DNA of 64,000 bases from Fremontodendron californicum (GCA_030761205.1 JAULJL010000027.1:5523001-5587000), one strand, 5' to 3'; positions 22,849 through 34,392 are shown, numbered from the stretch's first letter. Made by a program: numbers and translations. The notes: a model not told the origin generated them from the sequence alone.

Positions 22849-24522
22849 TTACACAGTGCTTGGGCCTGGATCAGGCCCAAGATTAGACCTCCCCCTAACG
22901 GAGTTTATCTTCTCCAGCTTCAAACCAGCCCTGAACCTTGCAATGAAATTATCGGCTTTGGTATCCACATCTGGGCTTGGACAAAACAATGGGCCTGCCG
23001 TTGATTCTCCGATTTCACCCGTTTTATTACCATCGGACGGACTCGCTTCACCGCTTAATGGATCATCCAAATCCGGTGACCCGCTCCGTGAACTGTTAAT
23101 GCTTTTTAATCTTACAAAATCACCGCGCACTTCGAACTTCCACGGCGGCATTTTAAATGGTGGAGGAGGTGGCGGCGGGGGGATTCGATTTAACGGCGAT
23201 TCATTGCCACTTTCGACGCTCTCCTCCACATTGTTGATGTTTCTTATCTTGACTGGCAAAGAAGGTTTCTGAGTCGCTACAGGTGGTTTCTGGGGTTCTC
23301 TTTTTGATGCACGCGCTTCCAATGACGCTGGCGGCGTTGGCTGTGGAGGGACTGAATGATGCTTTCTGGCTTTGCTTTTCTTGGACGAAAAGATGTGATA
23401 AAATGAAGGTAGTGGTGGTGGTGGAGGTGGCGGCGGCGAAGGTGGATATGAAGTTAGCGTTGAAAGGTTAAAAAATTCATCAAGGTTTTCTACGCTTCTT
23501 TGCCTTTGCTTCTTCTTTTTTCTTCTTAATGAAATTAAAAATTCTTTAGTTACTCCACCTCTCCTTTTCTCACTCTTGTTACTTCTCTTTTCCGGCTCAG
23601 ATATTGATGGTGGCGGCGGCGGAGGAGGCGGTGGTGAAGGTGGTGGCTTAGCTGGTGGAAGAGAATGCTTGATTTTCAACTCACTGTACATAACTTCCTT
23701 ACATTCACTTTTCTCCCTGGGTTTTACATCTTCATAAGTCCGCTTAGCTTTCCTTCTAACTACCTTAGGAGGCTGCGGTGGAGGTGACCGAGGTGGCGTC
23801 GGAGGCGATGCTGTTGCTGCTGCTATAGGTGGTGGAAGTGACGCTGGCTGTGGAGGAGATGGCGGCGGCGGAGACGTGTGAACAGTATCAACAGCTATAT
23901 CCTTCGAATTATTAAAGTAAACTTGTTCTTGATCATGCTCTCGCCTTGACCTACTACGGTAATTATACAAACCAGTATCATCATAAAATCTCCACCGATT
24001 ATCATCACCGTTCATCATCAAAGAAGATTCCTGCCGTAGATCTGGATAGGAGCTGCTGCTTCTCAACCTTCGTAATGAGTTATACGCCGTCGGATCTGAT
24101 GATGATGAGTAGTCATGCCACTGACGCGGTGTTGACGGGTTTGATCTTCGGACATGATCATGAACATGTTTCGGAGTAGTAGAAAACTTGTAATCTTCGT
24201 AAGTACTTCGGGTACCATTGTTATCGTTGTTGTTGCTGTTGGTTTTGCTTAAAAAAGCACAGATTATGGCGAAAAGTACGAGGACTAGATTGATGGAATC
24301 CCATGATTTTTTAACAAGGTTTGGCTTGAATATTTTGGAAGTGAAAGAGAGAAATGAAGGGATGATAATGAAGACAAAAGCGAATGCGATGACTAATAAG
24401 AGGATGATAAGAATACCAGTGTTGAAGAGGAGAGAAAAAGGTTGGCGGCGACGGCGGTGATCACGGCGGTTATCGGTGGTTTGGAGCCAAAATGGTGTCA
24501 TGTCTTCATCTAATTCCTCCAT
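22849..24522 (-). CDS. Proline-rich membrane protein with DUF4408/DUF761-type ends, 557 aa
   Basis: Single-exon plant-specific protein of unknown biochemical role, often annotated as hydroxyproline-rich. Residues 1-30 are charged. Two hydrophobic segments at about 31-59 and 75-92 are predicted membrane spans, as in DUF4408. A long Ser/Asn/Arg-rich linker follows, with at least five proline tracts (PPPPPPPPP types) between about 215 and 465 that would suit SH3/WW-like or actin-related binding, though that is inference. The C-terminus, KADNFIARFRAGLKLEKINS (about 522-541), is the DUF761 signature. The N-terminal ATG at 24522 gives the typical MEEL start. Upstream is a (TTTTTG)n tract near 24598-24625. 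Confidence 0.85.
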   Translation of the reverse strand: MEELDEDMTPFWLQTTDNRRDHRRRRQPFSLLFNTGILIILLLVIAFAFVFIIIPSFLSFTSKIFKPNLVKKSWDSINLVLVLFAIICAFLSKTNSNNNDNNGTRSTYEDYKFSTTPKHVHDHVRRSNPSTPRQWHDYSSSSDPTAYNSLRRLRSSSSYPDLRQESSLMMNGDDNRWRFYDDTGLYNYRSRSRREHDQEQVYFNNSKDIAVDTVHTSPPPPSPPQPASLPPPIAAATASPPTPPRSPPPQPPKVVRRKAKRTYEDVKPREKSECKEVMYSELKIKHSLPPAKPPPSPPPPPPPPPSISEPEKRSNKSEKRRGGVTKEFLISLRRKKKKQRQRSVENLDEFFNLSTLTSYPPSPPPPPPPPLPSFYHIFSSKKSKARKHHSVPPQPTPPASLEARASKREPQKPPVATQKPSLPVKIRNINNVEESVESGNESPLNRIPPPPPPPPFKMPPWKFEVRGDFVRLKSINSSRSGSPDLDDPLSGEASPSDGNKTGEIGESTAGPLFCPSPDVDTKADNFIARFRAGLKLEKINSVRGRSNLGPDPGPSTV

Positions 24523-25059
24523 GTTTTGAGAGGTTGCGTTTTGGAAAGAGAGCTGTGAATATGGAAACTTTTGGCAACACTTTTAGGCTTTTGCTTTGTT
24601 TTTGTTTTTGTTTTTGTTTTTGTTTTGCTTGCTTGATTTGCTCTTTGCTTTTTGCTTATTTAAATTATAATGGATATATATTAGTTAATAAGACATGTTC
24701 ATTATTTTTTTTTGTGTAAATAAATATTATTACAATGTTTACTCTCAAATAGAGAGATGATGCCTTCACATGCTGTCTGTCCTGTCCTTGTAAGAATGAC
24801 AGCGAAAAGCAAAGAATAAAGTGTATATTTTCATGTATTCCTCAATTGCAAGAACAAAAAATGTTAGCCTTTGCCACCCCTTGTGCCTTTTCTTTTTCTT
24901 TTACTACATTTTTTTATTATTATGGTTTGTGAATTTTGAGGTGTAAAAATAGTTCTTGTAAAACAAGCCAATTAATATATATATATAATCTAAAAATAAA
25001 AAAAAATTATTTCAAATTGGTTTGCCACGTTGGCAAGTTAAGTTTTTTTAAGGAAATTT
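24523..25059. other. Promoter side of the DUF761 gene, no other gene
   Basis: AT-rich DNA upstream of the minus-strand gene. It holds a TTTTTG microsatellite (24598-24625) that could lie in the leader or promoter. Nothing else is recognisable. Confidence 0.4.
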
Positions 25060-26235
25060 TTTTTTTGTACGTTTGTATAGTATTCGTATTACTTTTATGT
25101 TCGTATTTTTTATGTGTTCAAAATATTATATTATTATATAATTTTTTATATATTAATAATTTATTTTATATAAAATTTTACACATTCGTATATTTATGTT
25201 GTATTCATGTTATTTTTGTGTCGTATCGTATTTTAATTTTTTTTATGTGTTCGTGTCGTGTTTCAATTCATCCAAATATTTTACATAATTTGTCATGATG
25301 GTCCAATTAAGAACAAAATTTTGTGTGGTCGTGTCGTGTCTCAATTCATCCCATATTTTATATAATTTGTTATATTTATTCAATTTTGTGTGTCCGCGTT
25401 ATTTTATTGTATGTTTAAAATATTATAAATTTATATAAAATTTTACATGTTAATAATTCGTTTTATATCGATTTTGACACATTCATGTATTTGTGTCGTG
25501 TTCATGTTATTTTTTCTGTCGTGTTTTAATTACTTTTTTCATGTTGTGTTCGAGTCGTATAATCATGTTATGTTTGAAATTGCCGAGTCTAATTGACATT
25601 ATTCAAATAACTCACAAATTTGTGTCGCACGTCATCATGTTCGTGTTATTTTTTCTGTTATAATCGTATTCAAGGTATTATATATTTATATAAAATTTAA
25701 CACGTTAATAATTTGTTTTATGTAGATTTGGACATGTTCGTGTATTTGTGTTATATTCATGTTATTTTTGTGTCATGTCGTGTTTTAATTATTTTTTCCA
25801 TGTTATGTTCGTATCGTATAATTATATATGTTGTATCTTAAATTACCGAATGTAATTGATCATATTCAAATAACTCTCAATTTTATACCATATGTTATAT
25901 AAGAATAAAAATTATTATTTTTCTAAATTATTATCTTTACTACTCTTACTTTTTTATCTTTCAAATTTATTACAAAATGTTAATATTACAAAATATTAAT
26001 TTATTACAAATTATTATCAAAATATCTTTTTATTAACACGTTCATATATTTGTATCATATTCATTTTATTTTTCGTGTTGTGTCGTGTTTTAATTATTTT
26101 ATCATGTTATATTTGCATCGTATAATTATGTTTTATCCAAAATTACCGAATCTAATTGACCATATCAAATAACTCTCAATTTTATATCAGGTATCGTATA
26201 ATGATAGAAATTATTTTTTTAAATTATTTTCACTT
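25060..26235. repeat. Cluster of diverged GTCGTG repeats
   Basis: About four to five degenerate copies of a roughly 250-300-bp unit stand in tandem. Shared pieces are GTTATTTTTGTGTCGTG, TGTTCGTATCGTATAATTA, ACACGTTAATAATTCGTTT and ACATTCGTGTATTTGTG. No open frame runs through them. A further copy is at 22120-22310. They may be the body of a decayed transposon, possibly the Helitron-like end at 26285-26317. Confidence 0.65.
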
Positions 26236-26284
26236 CTCTTATTTTTTTTATCTTTCAAATTTATTACAAAATATCAATTAAAAT

Positions 26285-26402
26285 TCGATAACATATCCAC
26301 AACGAAGCGCGAGTATTTTCTAGTATAATATAAAAGTTGGCCACCCTTATTCTTAAACAAGTTATACATTAATATTTAATCTTTGTTATTCTTAACAAAA
26401 TT
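26285..26402 (+). mobile_element. Possible Helitron 3' end next to a second 5' end
   Basis: CCACAACGAAGCGCGAGTA followed by TTTTCTAGT resembles a decayed Helitron terminus (small hairpin, then CTAG before T). It is followed directly by ATAATATAAAAGTTGGCCACC, typical of a Helitron 5' start. The same 5' block recurs at 26917-26995 with about 80 bp of similarity. No RepHel protein is present, so these would be non-autonomous. The hairpin is poor, so confidence is low. Confidence 0.4.
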
Positions 26403-27669
26403 ATTATAGATGAAAATTAAAATATTAAATAATAATAAATAATTATTTAATTGTGCTTAATTAAATTTAAAAAAATAAAATTGGGTTAATAAATTTTTTT
26501 TTAAATCGAATCTAATAAAAATTTAATCGATCTCTAACTAAATTTCATAAATTTAAATCGATTCGATATCAATGTTTTAAATTAAAAAATCTTCATTTTT
26601 AAAATATTATTTTAAATTTATAAATAAAAATATTTTTATTTTATAAAATATATAAAAATCAAATAAAAATAATGAAACTAAATCAAATAAACTTTTTTAT
26701 GGTCTGAACCGAATACGAAAAAATACGAACCGGATATTGAATCTCTAATCGATATTTGATTTACTTTTATATACTTTTTAAACTCTAATACTATCTCTTT
26801 AGCTTCAATCATATGCTGTACAAGCATTTTTATTTTGATACGTACATAATATAAATATCTTAATTTTTTTGTTAACTTTTAACATAATTGTAAACCCAAG
26901 CATCGATCTAAACACTAGTATAATATAAAAGTTGACCACCCTTTTTCTTAAACAAGTTATATTTTAATATATCTTTGCTATTCTTAACAAAACTAGTTAA
27001 ATATATTTACTTATCCTAATTATATTTCTATTTCGCATCTTCTTTTTAGTTGAGACATGCAACCCACTTTATGTTAAATCTAAACACGTTAGTTAATTTA
27101 ACAAAATTCATTTATATCAGCTTATATTCCCCAAACATATATATATATATATAATATGATATCATGGTCCAAAATTATTACTCCTACATAAGATCTATTT
27201 CTTATGAAAAAAATAGTTATATATATTTAAAAATATACTTTATAAGCAAAGGGTCATAAGCTATAAATTTGTCACGTTTTAATTTAGTATATTGTAGAAT
27301 AAAATTGCAGTTTCAGTCAAAAGTCATAGCATCCGCGTATGACAACTAATCTTACTATAGACCTAATTATTGCTAAAAACGAATTTATTTAATAATTGGA
27401 GTGACGTGTTTGCATAAGCTTAAGCTTGTAGTAGTAAGGTAAGGAAAAGACAAAGGACAAGCAACAAGGAAAGCAAAGCTTTAACAAAACCGCGTTTATA
27501 ATTTTCTTACAAGGCTTTTCCTTACTTTTTTCCTTCTTTGTTGTTGTGTTCTTTCCTCCAAAAGAAACTGCTTTTCTTTTTAAAATAATAATAATTTAAA
27601 CCACTGTTAACAGCTTTTTCTGCAAGAAATTACAGCTTCAAAGTACAAACAATTTAGATGGAAACACAT
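26403..27669. other. AT-rich intergenic DNA
   Basis: Apart from the repeat at 26917-26995 this stretch is AT-rich without open frames of note, RNA genes or clear transposon ends. A short (TA)n run is near 27139-27153. Confidence 0.4.
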
Positions 27670-27945
27670 GTACACGGGTGAGATAATTCGTTTGGTTCGA
27701 TAAATTTAATTTAGATTAAATTAAATTTAAATAATTTTTTTTATTTCAAATTTATTTGATTTGAATTATTATTTATTAAATAAAATTTTTTTTTTTAAAT
27801 TTAATTATAATATATAAATATTAATATAAAAAATAAAATTTTTAATAATTTATAAATAATAAAATGAATTTACGAACTTGATTCGAAAAGAATTTAGGAA
27901 AGAGTTTTTTTTTTTTCGAGACCCGACCATGAGCACCTCAATGGA
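27670..27945. repeat. Dispersed repeat, copy 1
   Basis: An AT-rich segment with ATTTAATTATAATATATAAA, then ATAATAAAATGAATTTACGA and ACCATGAGCACC is similar over about 200 bp to 46475-46672. It is probably a MITE-like or other non-autonomous repeat. I could not define its ends. Confidence 0.45.
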
Positions 27946-28194
27946 ACCCTGTTTTCTTTTGGGGGTTTTCTTATAGCATAATAAATAATGGGGTGGGGGG
28001 AGGGACATTGGATTTATATTATATGCAAAATTTTTTCAAGTTTTAAATGTTTTTGGGAAAGGATTCCCGTTGTAATTGCTTTGCAAATTGGTTTGAATTT
28101 TTTCCTCGAACTTTTTTTGGTTATATATATATAATTTAGAATTTAGAATTTAGAATTTGGGATTTGAGATTTTTTATTTATTTATAAAAGATGT

Positions 28195-28322
28195 TGTAGT
28201 TTAAAAATAAAAGAAGGGATTACGGATATTAAGATTCAAAATTCAAATTTACTGAATGTCATCATTTTAAAAATAATTATATGAACTAATTGAATTAAAC
28301 TTTTAATTTGAGTTAAAAGTAT
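28195..28322 (-). mobile_element. Decayed tRNA-derived SINE, copy 1
   Basis: Read on the minus strand this matches the copies at 38885-38985, 45486-45605 and 62745-62885: an A-box-like AATTCAATTAGTTCATATAA, a central TTTAAAATGATGACATTCAG and a B-box-like TTTTGAATCTTAA. It is heavily mutated and was recognised mainly by comparison with the better copy at 62745-62885. Confidence 0.5.
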
Positions 28323-29566
28323 TTTATAACACACAAAAACTTGATATATCATATATCCTTGACCCTTAATTATGAATCAAAACTTTAATAAATTGAGGAA
28401 AAACTATTGTTGGGAAAAGAATGGAATTTTCGAATAGATTAAAGGGAATATATGATATGCATGGATTCCTTAATTAGGAAGACAAGCTCGACCGGAAAAG
28501 TATGTTTTACTGATAATTTTGGCTAACTAAAGATTCCATGGTCACGTGAGAATTCAATTTCCCATGAAATACAAAAGAAGCTATTGTTGGGAAAAGTTAT
28601 AGCTCTAATTTGTATATCAATGGAAATGAATGCTAGCCAGGATAGGATATGTTCTTTGTTAATTTTTCAAGATTAAACCAATAAGAAAAATGTTAATTAA
28701 TGTCTTTCAAGATTAAAGAGAAATATATGCTGGAGAGGCAAATGTCAAACAAATTTATACATATGTAAAGATATGGAAAACCATTTCTTTAACTATTATA
28801 ATTCCTCAATTACTGTTAATATATATATATATATATATGAATATAGGGTTGAGAAAAAAAATTAAGAAAGTCAAAAATCGATTCGAATCGTAGTGTTTGA
28901 TTCAATTTTTTTTTTATTAAATTCGGTTTAATTTCATTTTGAATAGTAATTAGATTTATTCGATTCGGTTCAATTTTTAGTTCATAAATTAAAAAAACGC
29001 AATTATTCAAATTAAACCTATTGAATTTTATTTTTTATAATATAAAAATAAATATTTTATTCTTAAATTAATAACAATGTAAAATTTTAAAAATTGATAA
29101 ATCAAATTGATTGGAACCGATGGAATTCGGTTCTAAATATTATTCGATTCAATTTTTAAAAAAATCAAAATGTTATACATTAATTATAATTTTATTTTAA
29201 AATCAAACCAAATCATTATCATTAAGAAGAGAAACCAAAAAGAAAAAAAAAGAAGAAAGTTTATTAACTATATATACTTACAAAAGTTTGCAAGACTGTT
29301 TTCAAAGCAATATGAACGACAGCTATCACCCCTTTTAAGTTTTAACAATTGCTATCACCCAGCTCCAAATTTCTGAAATTACATGAGCACAAGAATTTAC
29401 CAATTTAATTCTGAAATTTTACTTGTTAATTTTTATCAAATTCATAACACTACCTTAGTGAAATTGAATTGAAATTCTGACAAATTACAACATATAAAAT
29501 TAATCCATTGATAATTGAATAAGAATAAGATAATGGTTTCATCTGTAATTATCATTATACTATTAA

Positions 29567-29614
<48 letters not shown>

Positions 29615-29779
29615 TACTTCCTAATAAAGTTGTTGATCAACCTTTTATTCCTCATGAGTGGAGATCAGCCGATCATTAATTTAGTTCTAATATTTAAGCT
29701 AGCAGCAACTTTGAGATAGAAGTAGGCGCAACAGCCATGGAGTTAAGAGGGTTTGATGCTTTTTATGGAACTTTTTATT
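28323..29779. other. AT-rich intergenic DNA
   Basis: Contains (AT)n microsatellites at about 28819-28838 and 29573-29610 and AT-rich inverted repeats with TTCGGTTCAATTTTTAG near 28870-29160, resembling a decayed MITE. No gene seen. Confidence 0.4.
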
Positions 29780-30861
29780 GCTTTCATACGTGGTTTAAGT
29801 ATAAATCAATTTTGATAAATCCGCAAAATTTTTCAGCAAGAATACTGCGGAGCATCGACACAAGCTCTGAAGAATTTGTTTAATATCCAGGTTTCAACCA
29901 ATCCGGAAAGATACCTGGGTCTACCTAGCATGGTGGGAAGAGGGAAGAAGCGAGCATTTCGAAAACTGAAGGAAAGAATCAACTGCAAATTAATGAGCTG
30001 GAGTAACAGATACCTGTAGACACCGGATTTTATCCGGGTTTTATTTATTTTTTTATTAAAAAAAAAAACAAAACAAAAAAAGAAAAAATCAGAAAAAAAC
30101 AAAAAAAAAATCAAAAAATTTGGATAATTTCGAAAATTAAAAGAAAAATCATAAGAAATTCGAAATTAATAAAAAATGAAAAAAAACAAATTTGGGTTGA
30201 AATAAACCTCTTTTTGGATTGAAGTGGAACTCTAAAAATGTGATTGAAACAAAACACCTCTCTTGATCAAATTGAAGACTTCTAACTAGATTAAAACTTA
30301 ATTTCTTCTCTATAAAAAAGAACCCAAGCATCAAACACAACACACATCAGAAAATATCAGAAATCAAGGAGAGTTAGAAGCAACTATAGGTTTTTTTTCG
30401 AAATAAAAAAAAATATTTTTTTGAGAGAAAAAATTCGAAAATTCAAAAGTGAGAGTTAGAGTTTGTTTCGAAAAAATTTCTTGAGAAAGAAAAGTTGTGT
30501 TTTAATTAGAAGAAACACATACTAAAAGTTGGTGGCCATTCGACGACCGACGGAATAGATCGGAGGAGGTGAAGTTTCGAACTTCAATTTCAGATCTAGG
30601 AAATTCTAGAGAGATTCGGAAAAAACTAATTTGATATTTGAAAAGAGGAGATCGAAAGGAATTTTTGGTGATTTTTCGAGAATTTTTTGACCACCGGCGA
30701 CGACGGCGGCGGCGGCGGCGGCACCGGCGACGATTGCGGCACCTCACCGGAATCTGGAAAAATCTGGGTTTGGTGTTCTTGGTGTTCTTGGTGTTCTTAG
30801 TGTTCTTGAAGAATTGTAGAGAAAAAGAAGATTTTTGGTATAAAAAAAAAGGTAAAGTCTA

Positions 30862-32931
30862 ACCAAAATTCAGGCCTATTTCATGCTGCTCTGTCATTTA
30901 TAAATGTATTACCAGGATCATCACTGCCAGGCTCACTCCACTCCTTCCTACTATGATCTCCAGCAATCAGAGTGCCTTCATACCAGGGAGAAGCATCTCA
31001 GATAATATTCTCATGGCTCAGGAACTGGTCAAAGGGTATGGAAGAGCAACCTTATCCCCCCGTTTTGCAATGAAGATTGATCTCCAAAAAGCTTTTGATT
31101 CATTAAATTGGGACTTCATTCTCACTGTTTTATCAGTTTATGGATTGCCTGATAAGTTCATAGGATGGATCAAGGCATGCATCACTTCCCCAAAGTTCTC
31201 AATTTCTCTTAATGGAGGATTAGTAGGGTACTTTGAAGGAGCAAAGGGGTTAAGGCAGGGAGACCCTCTCTCTCCTTATCTTTTTGTCATTGCTATGAAT
31301 GTTTTATCCAGACTTCTGGATGCAGGGGCTCTTCATGGAGTTTACAGCTACCATCCTAAATGTCACAGAATCAAGCTTACTCACCTGTGCTTTGCAGATG
31401 ATCTGTTGATTTTTGCAAAGGGTAACTTGGATTCTGTTGTGGGCATACAGGGTATTCTCCATTACTTTTATACCATTTCTGGTTTGCAATTAAACCCTTC
31501 CAAGAGTGAAGTCTTCTCCTCTGGTGTTAGTAGGACCACTCTACTTGAGATGCAAGAGTTGACAGGGTTTAAACTTGGCAAACTACCTGTTAGGTACCTT
31601 GGGGTCCCTTTGGTCACAAGAAGACTCTCTGAAAAGGATTGTTCTCCTTTGATCGATAGAATTACTCAGAGAATCAATGGCTGGGCAGCACGCATGTTAT
31701 CCTATGCAGGAAGGCTTCAGCTCATTCAATCTGTTCTTTTTAATGTGTCCAATTTCTGGTGCAGGCACTTTGTATTGCCTAAGGCTGTTCTTAAAAGAAT
31801 TAATCAATTATGCAGCAGGTTCTTCTGGAAAGGAAGAGATGACTCAGCTAAGGGAGCAAGAGTCAAATGGAGTTCCATTTGCTGTCCAAAGTCAGAGGGG
31901 GGTCTTGGATTAAAAGACTTGGGAATATGGAATAAGGCTTGCATTATTCAGCACCTATGGGCACTTCTCTCTCAGGCAGGTTCATTGTGGATTGCCTGGC
32001 TTCATGCCTATGTGCTGAAAGGAAGAACAGTGTGGCAGGTTCAACCTTCCCCAGGAAGCAGCTGGACATGGCGTAAAATGCTTCAGCTGAGGGCTTTGGC
32101 TTTGAGGTTCACCTCCAACCAGAATGGTGCTCTAACTTGGAAGTTCCCTGGGAACAGATTTATGGTGGCTAAAGTCTGGAATGATCTCAGGCCTAGGCAG
32201 GACAAGGTGGAGTGGGATAAACTGATCTGGTTTCCATTTCATATTCCTAAACATGCACTGGTAGCTTGGATGGCTATATTGGACAAACTGCCTACAAAGA
32301 ACAGATTGATGTCATGGGGCATGGAGGTGGATGGCAAATGTGAGCTATGTCAAACTGAGCAAGAAACCCGGAATCATATATTTTTTGAATGTGACTATTC
32401 AAAGGAAATCTGGGGGCATATACTATGCTTATGTCAACTTCATAGAAGCATAAGGAGCTGGCAAGCAGAGCTGCAATGGGCAGTAAACAGAATCAGAGGA
32501 AAAACTCTCATTTCTGTTATTTTGCGTTTATCATGGAGTGCCTTTCTTTACTCGATCTGGAGGGAGAGAAATAATAGGTGTTTTAATCGCCTTCAATCCA
32601 CACAAGGAGCCATCATTGAGCAGATAAAAGAGATCATCAGAATGCGATTGTTGGGGCTCAAGAACATTAGTCCTGATGAAATGAACCGAAGATTGGATGC
32701 AGATTGGGAACTGTCACTTTTTTCCTAGGATCTTTGTCCATTCTGGAATAGCTTTAAGTATTGCTGAAGTATGTTGCTATTGTTCCCTGATTGATTAGTG
32801 GTCTTAAGTTTTGTTCAAGTATTGTTTAAGTATGTATAACTTTAATTACATGTTGCACATGATGTTGGATGTAGCAGTTTAACTGCTTTCTGGATAAATA
32901 AAATACTTACTTATCCAAAAAAAAAAAAAAT
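30862..32931 (+). mobile_element. LINE C, 5'-truncated L1-type insertion in the LTR of B
   Basis: Non-LTR retrotransposon fragment starting in the reverse transcriptase domain (FRPISCC from 30869) and ending in a 3' untranslated region with an A tail at 32918-32931. The reading frame is open from 30863 to 32728. The 5' part (endonuclease and RT start) is missing, as is usual for incomplete target-primed reverse transcription. I could not define a target duplication. Confidence 0.85.
30953..32728 (+). CDS. LINE C reverse transcriptase fragment, 591 aa from first Met
   Basis: Partial ORF2 protein of an L1-like plant LINE. The RT motifs run in order: NQSAFIPGRSISDNI (4-18), MKIDLQKAFDSLNW (about 41-54), GLRQGDPLSPYLF (about 99-111), LCFADDLLIFAK with the catalytic FADD (about 149-153), then the thumb-like KLPVRYLGVPL region. 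A zinc-binding RVT domain follows with CELCQTEQETRNHIFFEC (about 464-481). The stop is at 32726-32728. The frame is uninterrupted and extends upstream of the Met to 30863. The endonuclease is lacking, so it cannot move on its own. The uninterrupted frame suggests a fairly recent insertion. Confidence 0.85.
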   Translation: MISSNQSAFIPGRSISDNILMAQELVKGYGRATLSPRFAMKIDLQKAFDSLNWDFILTVLSVYGLPDKFIGWIKACITSPKFSISLNGGLVGYFEGAKGLRQGDPLSPYLFVIAMNVLSRLLDAGALHGVYSYHPKCHRIKLTHLCFADDLLIFAKGNLDSVVGIQGILHYFYTISGLQLNPSKSEVFSSGVSRTTLLEMQELTGFKLGKLPVRYLGVPLVTRRLSEKDCSPLIDRITQRINGWAARMLSYAGRLQLIQSVLFNVSNFWCRHFVLPKAVLKRINQLCSRFFWKGRDDSAKGARVKWSSICCPKSEGGLGLKDLGIWNKACIIQHLWALLSQAGSLWIAWLHAYVLKGRTVWQVQPSPGSSWTWRKMLQLRALALRFTSNQNGALTWKFPGNRFMVAKVWNDLRPRQDKVEWDKLIWFPFHIPKHALVAWMAILDKLPTKNRLMSWGMEVDGKCELCQTEQETRNHIFFECDYSKEIWGHILCLCQLHRSIRSWQAELQWAVNRIRGKTLISVILRLSWSAFLYSIWRERNNRCFNRLQSTQGAIIEQIKEIIRMRLLGLKNISPDEMNRRLDADWELSLFS

Positions 32932-34370
32932 CTTTTTAGAAACAGCAGGGGCCCGGGCCAGTAGGCCCGCGCGCGGCCCGTGTGGCCCGTGCCTGGGCTG
33001 GCCCCCCTGTTTGCACCTTGGCTGTGTATATTTCTTTGTATTGGTTTTGCTTTGTTTTTTTACGTTTTGTGTTCTTCATTTTTTTTTGTCTTATTCATTT
33101 TTTGTCTTATTAGATTTTTGTTTTATTTGATTTTTATTTGATTATTTATTATTTATTTACTAATTATTTTCTTAAGTTTTTTTGCAGGTTTTATATTTTA
33201 TATTATATTATTATTTATATATTAGTATTACTATTATTATTTATTATTTTATTAACCATACATATCTTTTTAAGAAAACTATTATTATCATATTATATTA
33301 TATTATATATTTTTATCATATTATATTATATATTTATATATTTATATTTTATTAAGAATTGTATATTTTTAATATTGTTAATTTATTTCTTAGATTAGAT
33401 TGATTAATTTAATTGAAGAATGGTTATTTTTAAATAAATAAATTGAGATTTTTTCCAATGATGAAATTCAAAGAAATTACGAATGGTTAATTTCTGAGAA
33501 ATTTCTAGGTGAGGAATTTCTCTTAAAAATTCTCCAGAATGAATGGAAGGATATTTTAAGAGATTAATTTCAATACCAACAAAAATCAAAAATTTATTTT
33601 TTTAAGAATAATTAATTTTCAACTTCTTTTTTCTCAAATTAATTTTCCATAATAAATGCTTAATTAAAATTGAAAGATAAATTAAGATTTTTTCCGATGA
33701 TGAAATTCAAGAAAGTTGCGAATGGATGACTTTTAAGAAATTTCTAGGTGAGAAAAATTCTTTTAAAAATTCTCCAGAACGAATGGAAGGATATTTTAAG
33801 AGATGATTTTCGATATTAAAAATCACAATTTATTTTTCAAAACAAACATTAATAAAATGTGGATTATTTTTTGGAAGATTAATTTAAGAGAAATAATTTG
33901 ATTAAATAATTCTAACTTTTCCGACGACGGAGCCTCTTCAATAGAACGAATGGTTTCTTTTGAATACTCTCGAGGTAAGGAAACATTTTTTAGTAATTTC
34001 TCCAGAATGAATGGAAGGAAGACCTAAAAAATAATCTCCGATATTTCTAACTTTAATAATTAAAATGAAAATAGGATAGACAAGACCAATTAATTAAGAC
34101 TTTTTAGGTATCACAAGACTGATTAGGTACTATCTCTTAGATAGGCGTTGTGAGGGTGCTAATCCTTCCTCACACGTAACCGTACTCCCGAACCTAGTTC
34201 TGACAAGTAGACCAGAACCTATTCTTTTTAAGGTACCTTAGTCAAGCTTAGGATTACTTTAAATAGGATAGATTCATAAAGGTGACTAATCACACCTAGA
34301 TTAGATGATTAGTGGCGACTCCATTGATTTGCGTCTAGCATGCTGAATTCGTATTTGGCACGTTATGACA
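32932..34370 (+). repeat. Right part of the 5' LTR of B with threefold internal repeat
   Basis: Three diverged copies of a block containing GATTTTTCCGATGATGAAAT, then AATTTCTAGGTGAG and AATTCTCCAGAATGAATGGA, lie at about 33450-33565, 33690-33805 and 33915-34035. AT-rich low-complexity DNA (33100-33400) precedes them. The last 636 bp (33735-34370) are repeated at 36382-37017. Confidence 0.75.
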
Positions 34371-34373
34371 GTT

Positions 34374-34392
34374 TGGCGACTCCGCTGGGGAC
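34374..34392 (+). other. tRNA primer-binding site of element B
   Basis: TGGCGACTCCGCTGGGGAC begins three bases after the LTR end CA at 34370. It is one base different from the site of element A. This fits the tRNA-Arg primer site described for Ogre elements. Confidence 0.85.

Larger units (their letters stand above)
30015..34370 (+). repeat. 5' LTR of element B, about 2.3 kb without the LINE C insert
   Basis: It starts TGTAGACACC at 30015 and ends TTATGACA at 34370. TATAAAAAAG at about 30311 is a likely TATA box, followed by leader-like sequence. A (GGCGGC)n tract lies at 30695-30730. GC-rich CCCGCGCGCGGCCC lies near 32970. LINE C interrupts it at about 30862-32931. The 3' part contains a threefold internal repeat of about 240 bp (near 33450, 33690 and 33915) and the block GAGGGTGCTAATCCTTCC, conserved with the LTR of element A. 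Confidence 0.8.

Noticed and set aside
22856..24460. Plus-strand frames opposite the DUF761 gene
   Set aside because: They mirror the proline codon tracts of the minus-strand gene and have no features of their own.
33138..33398. 86-codon hydrophobic frame
   Set aside because: Tyr/Ile/Leu-only translation of AT-rich LTR sequence.
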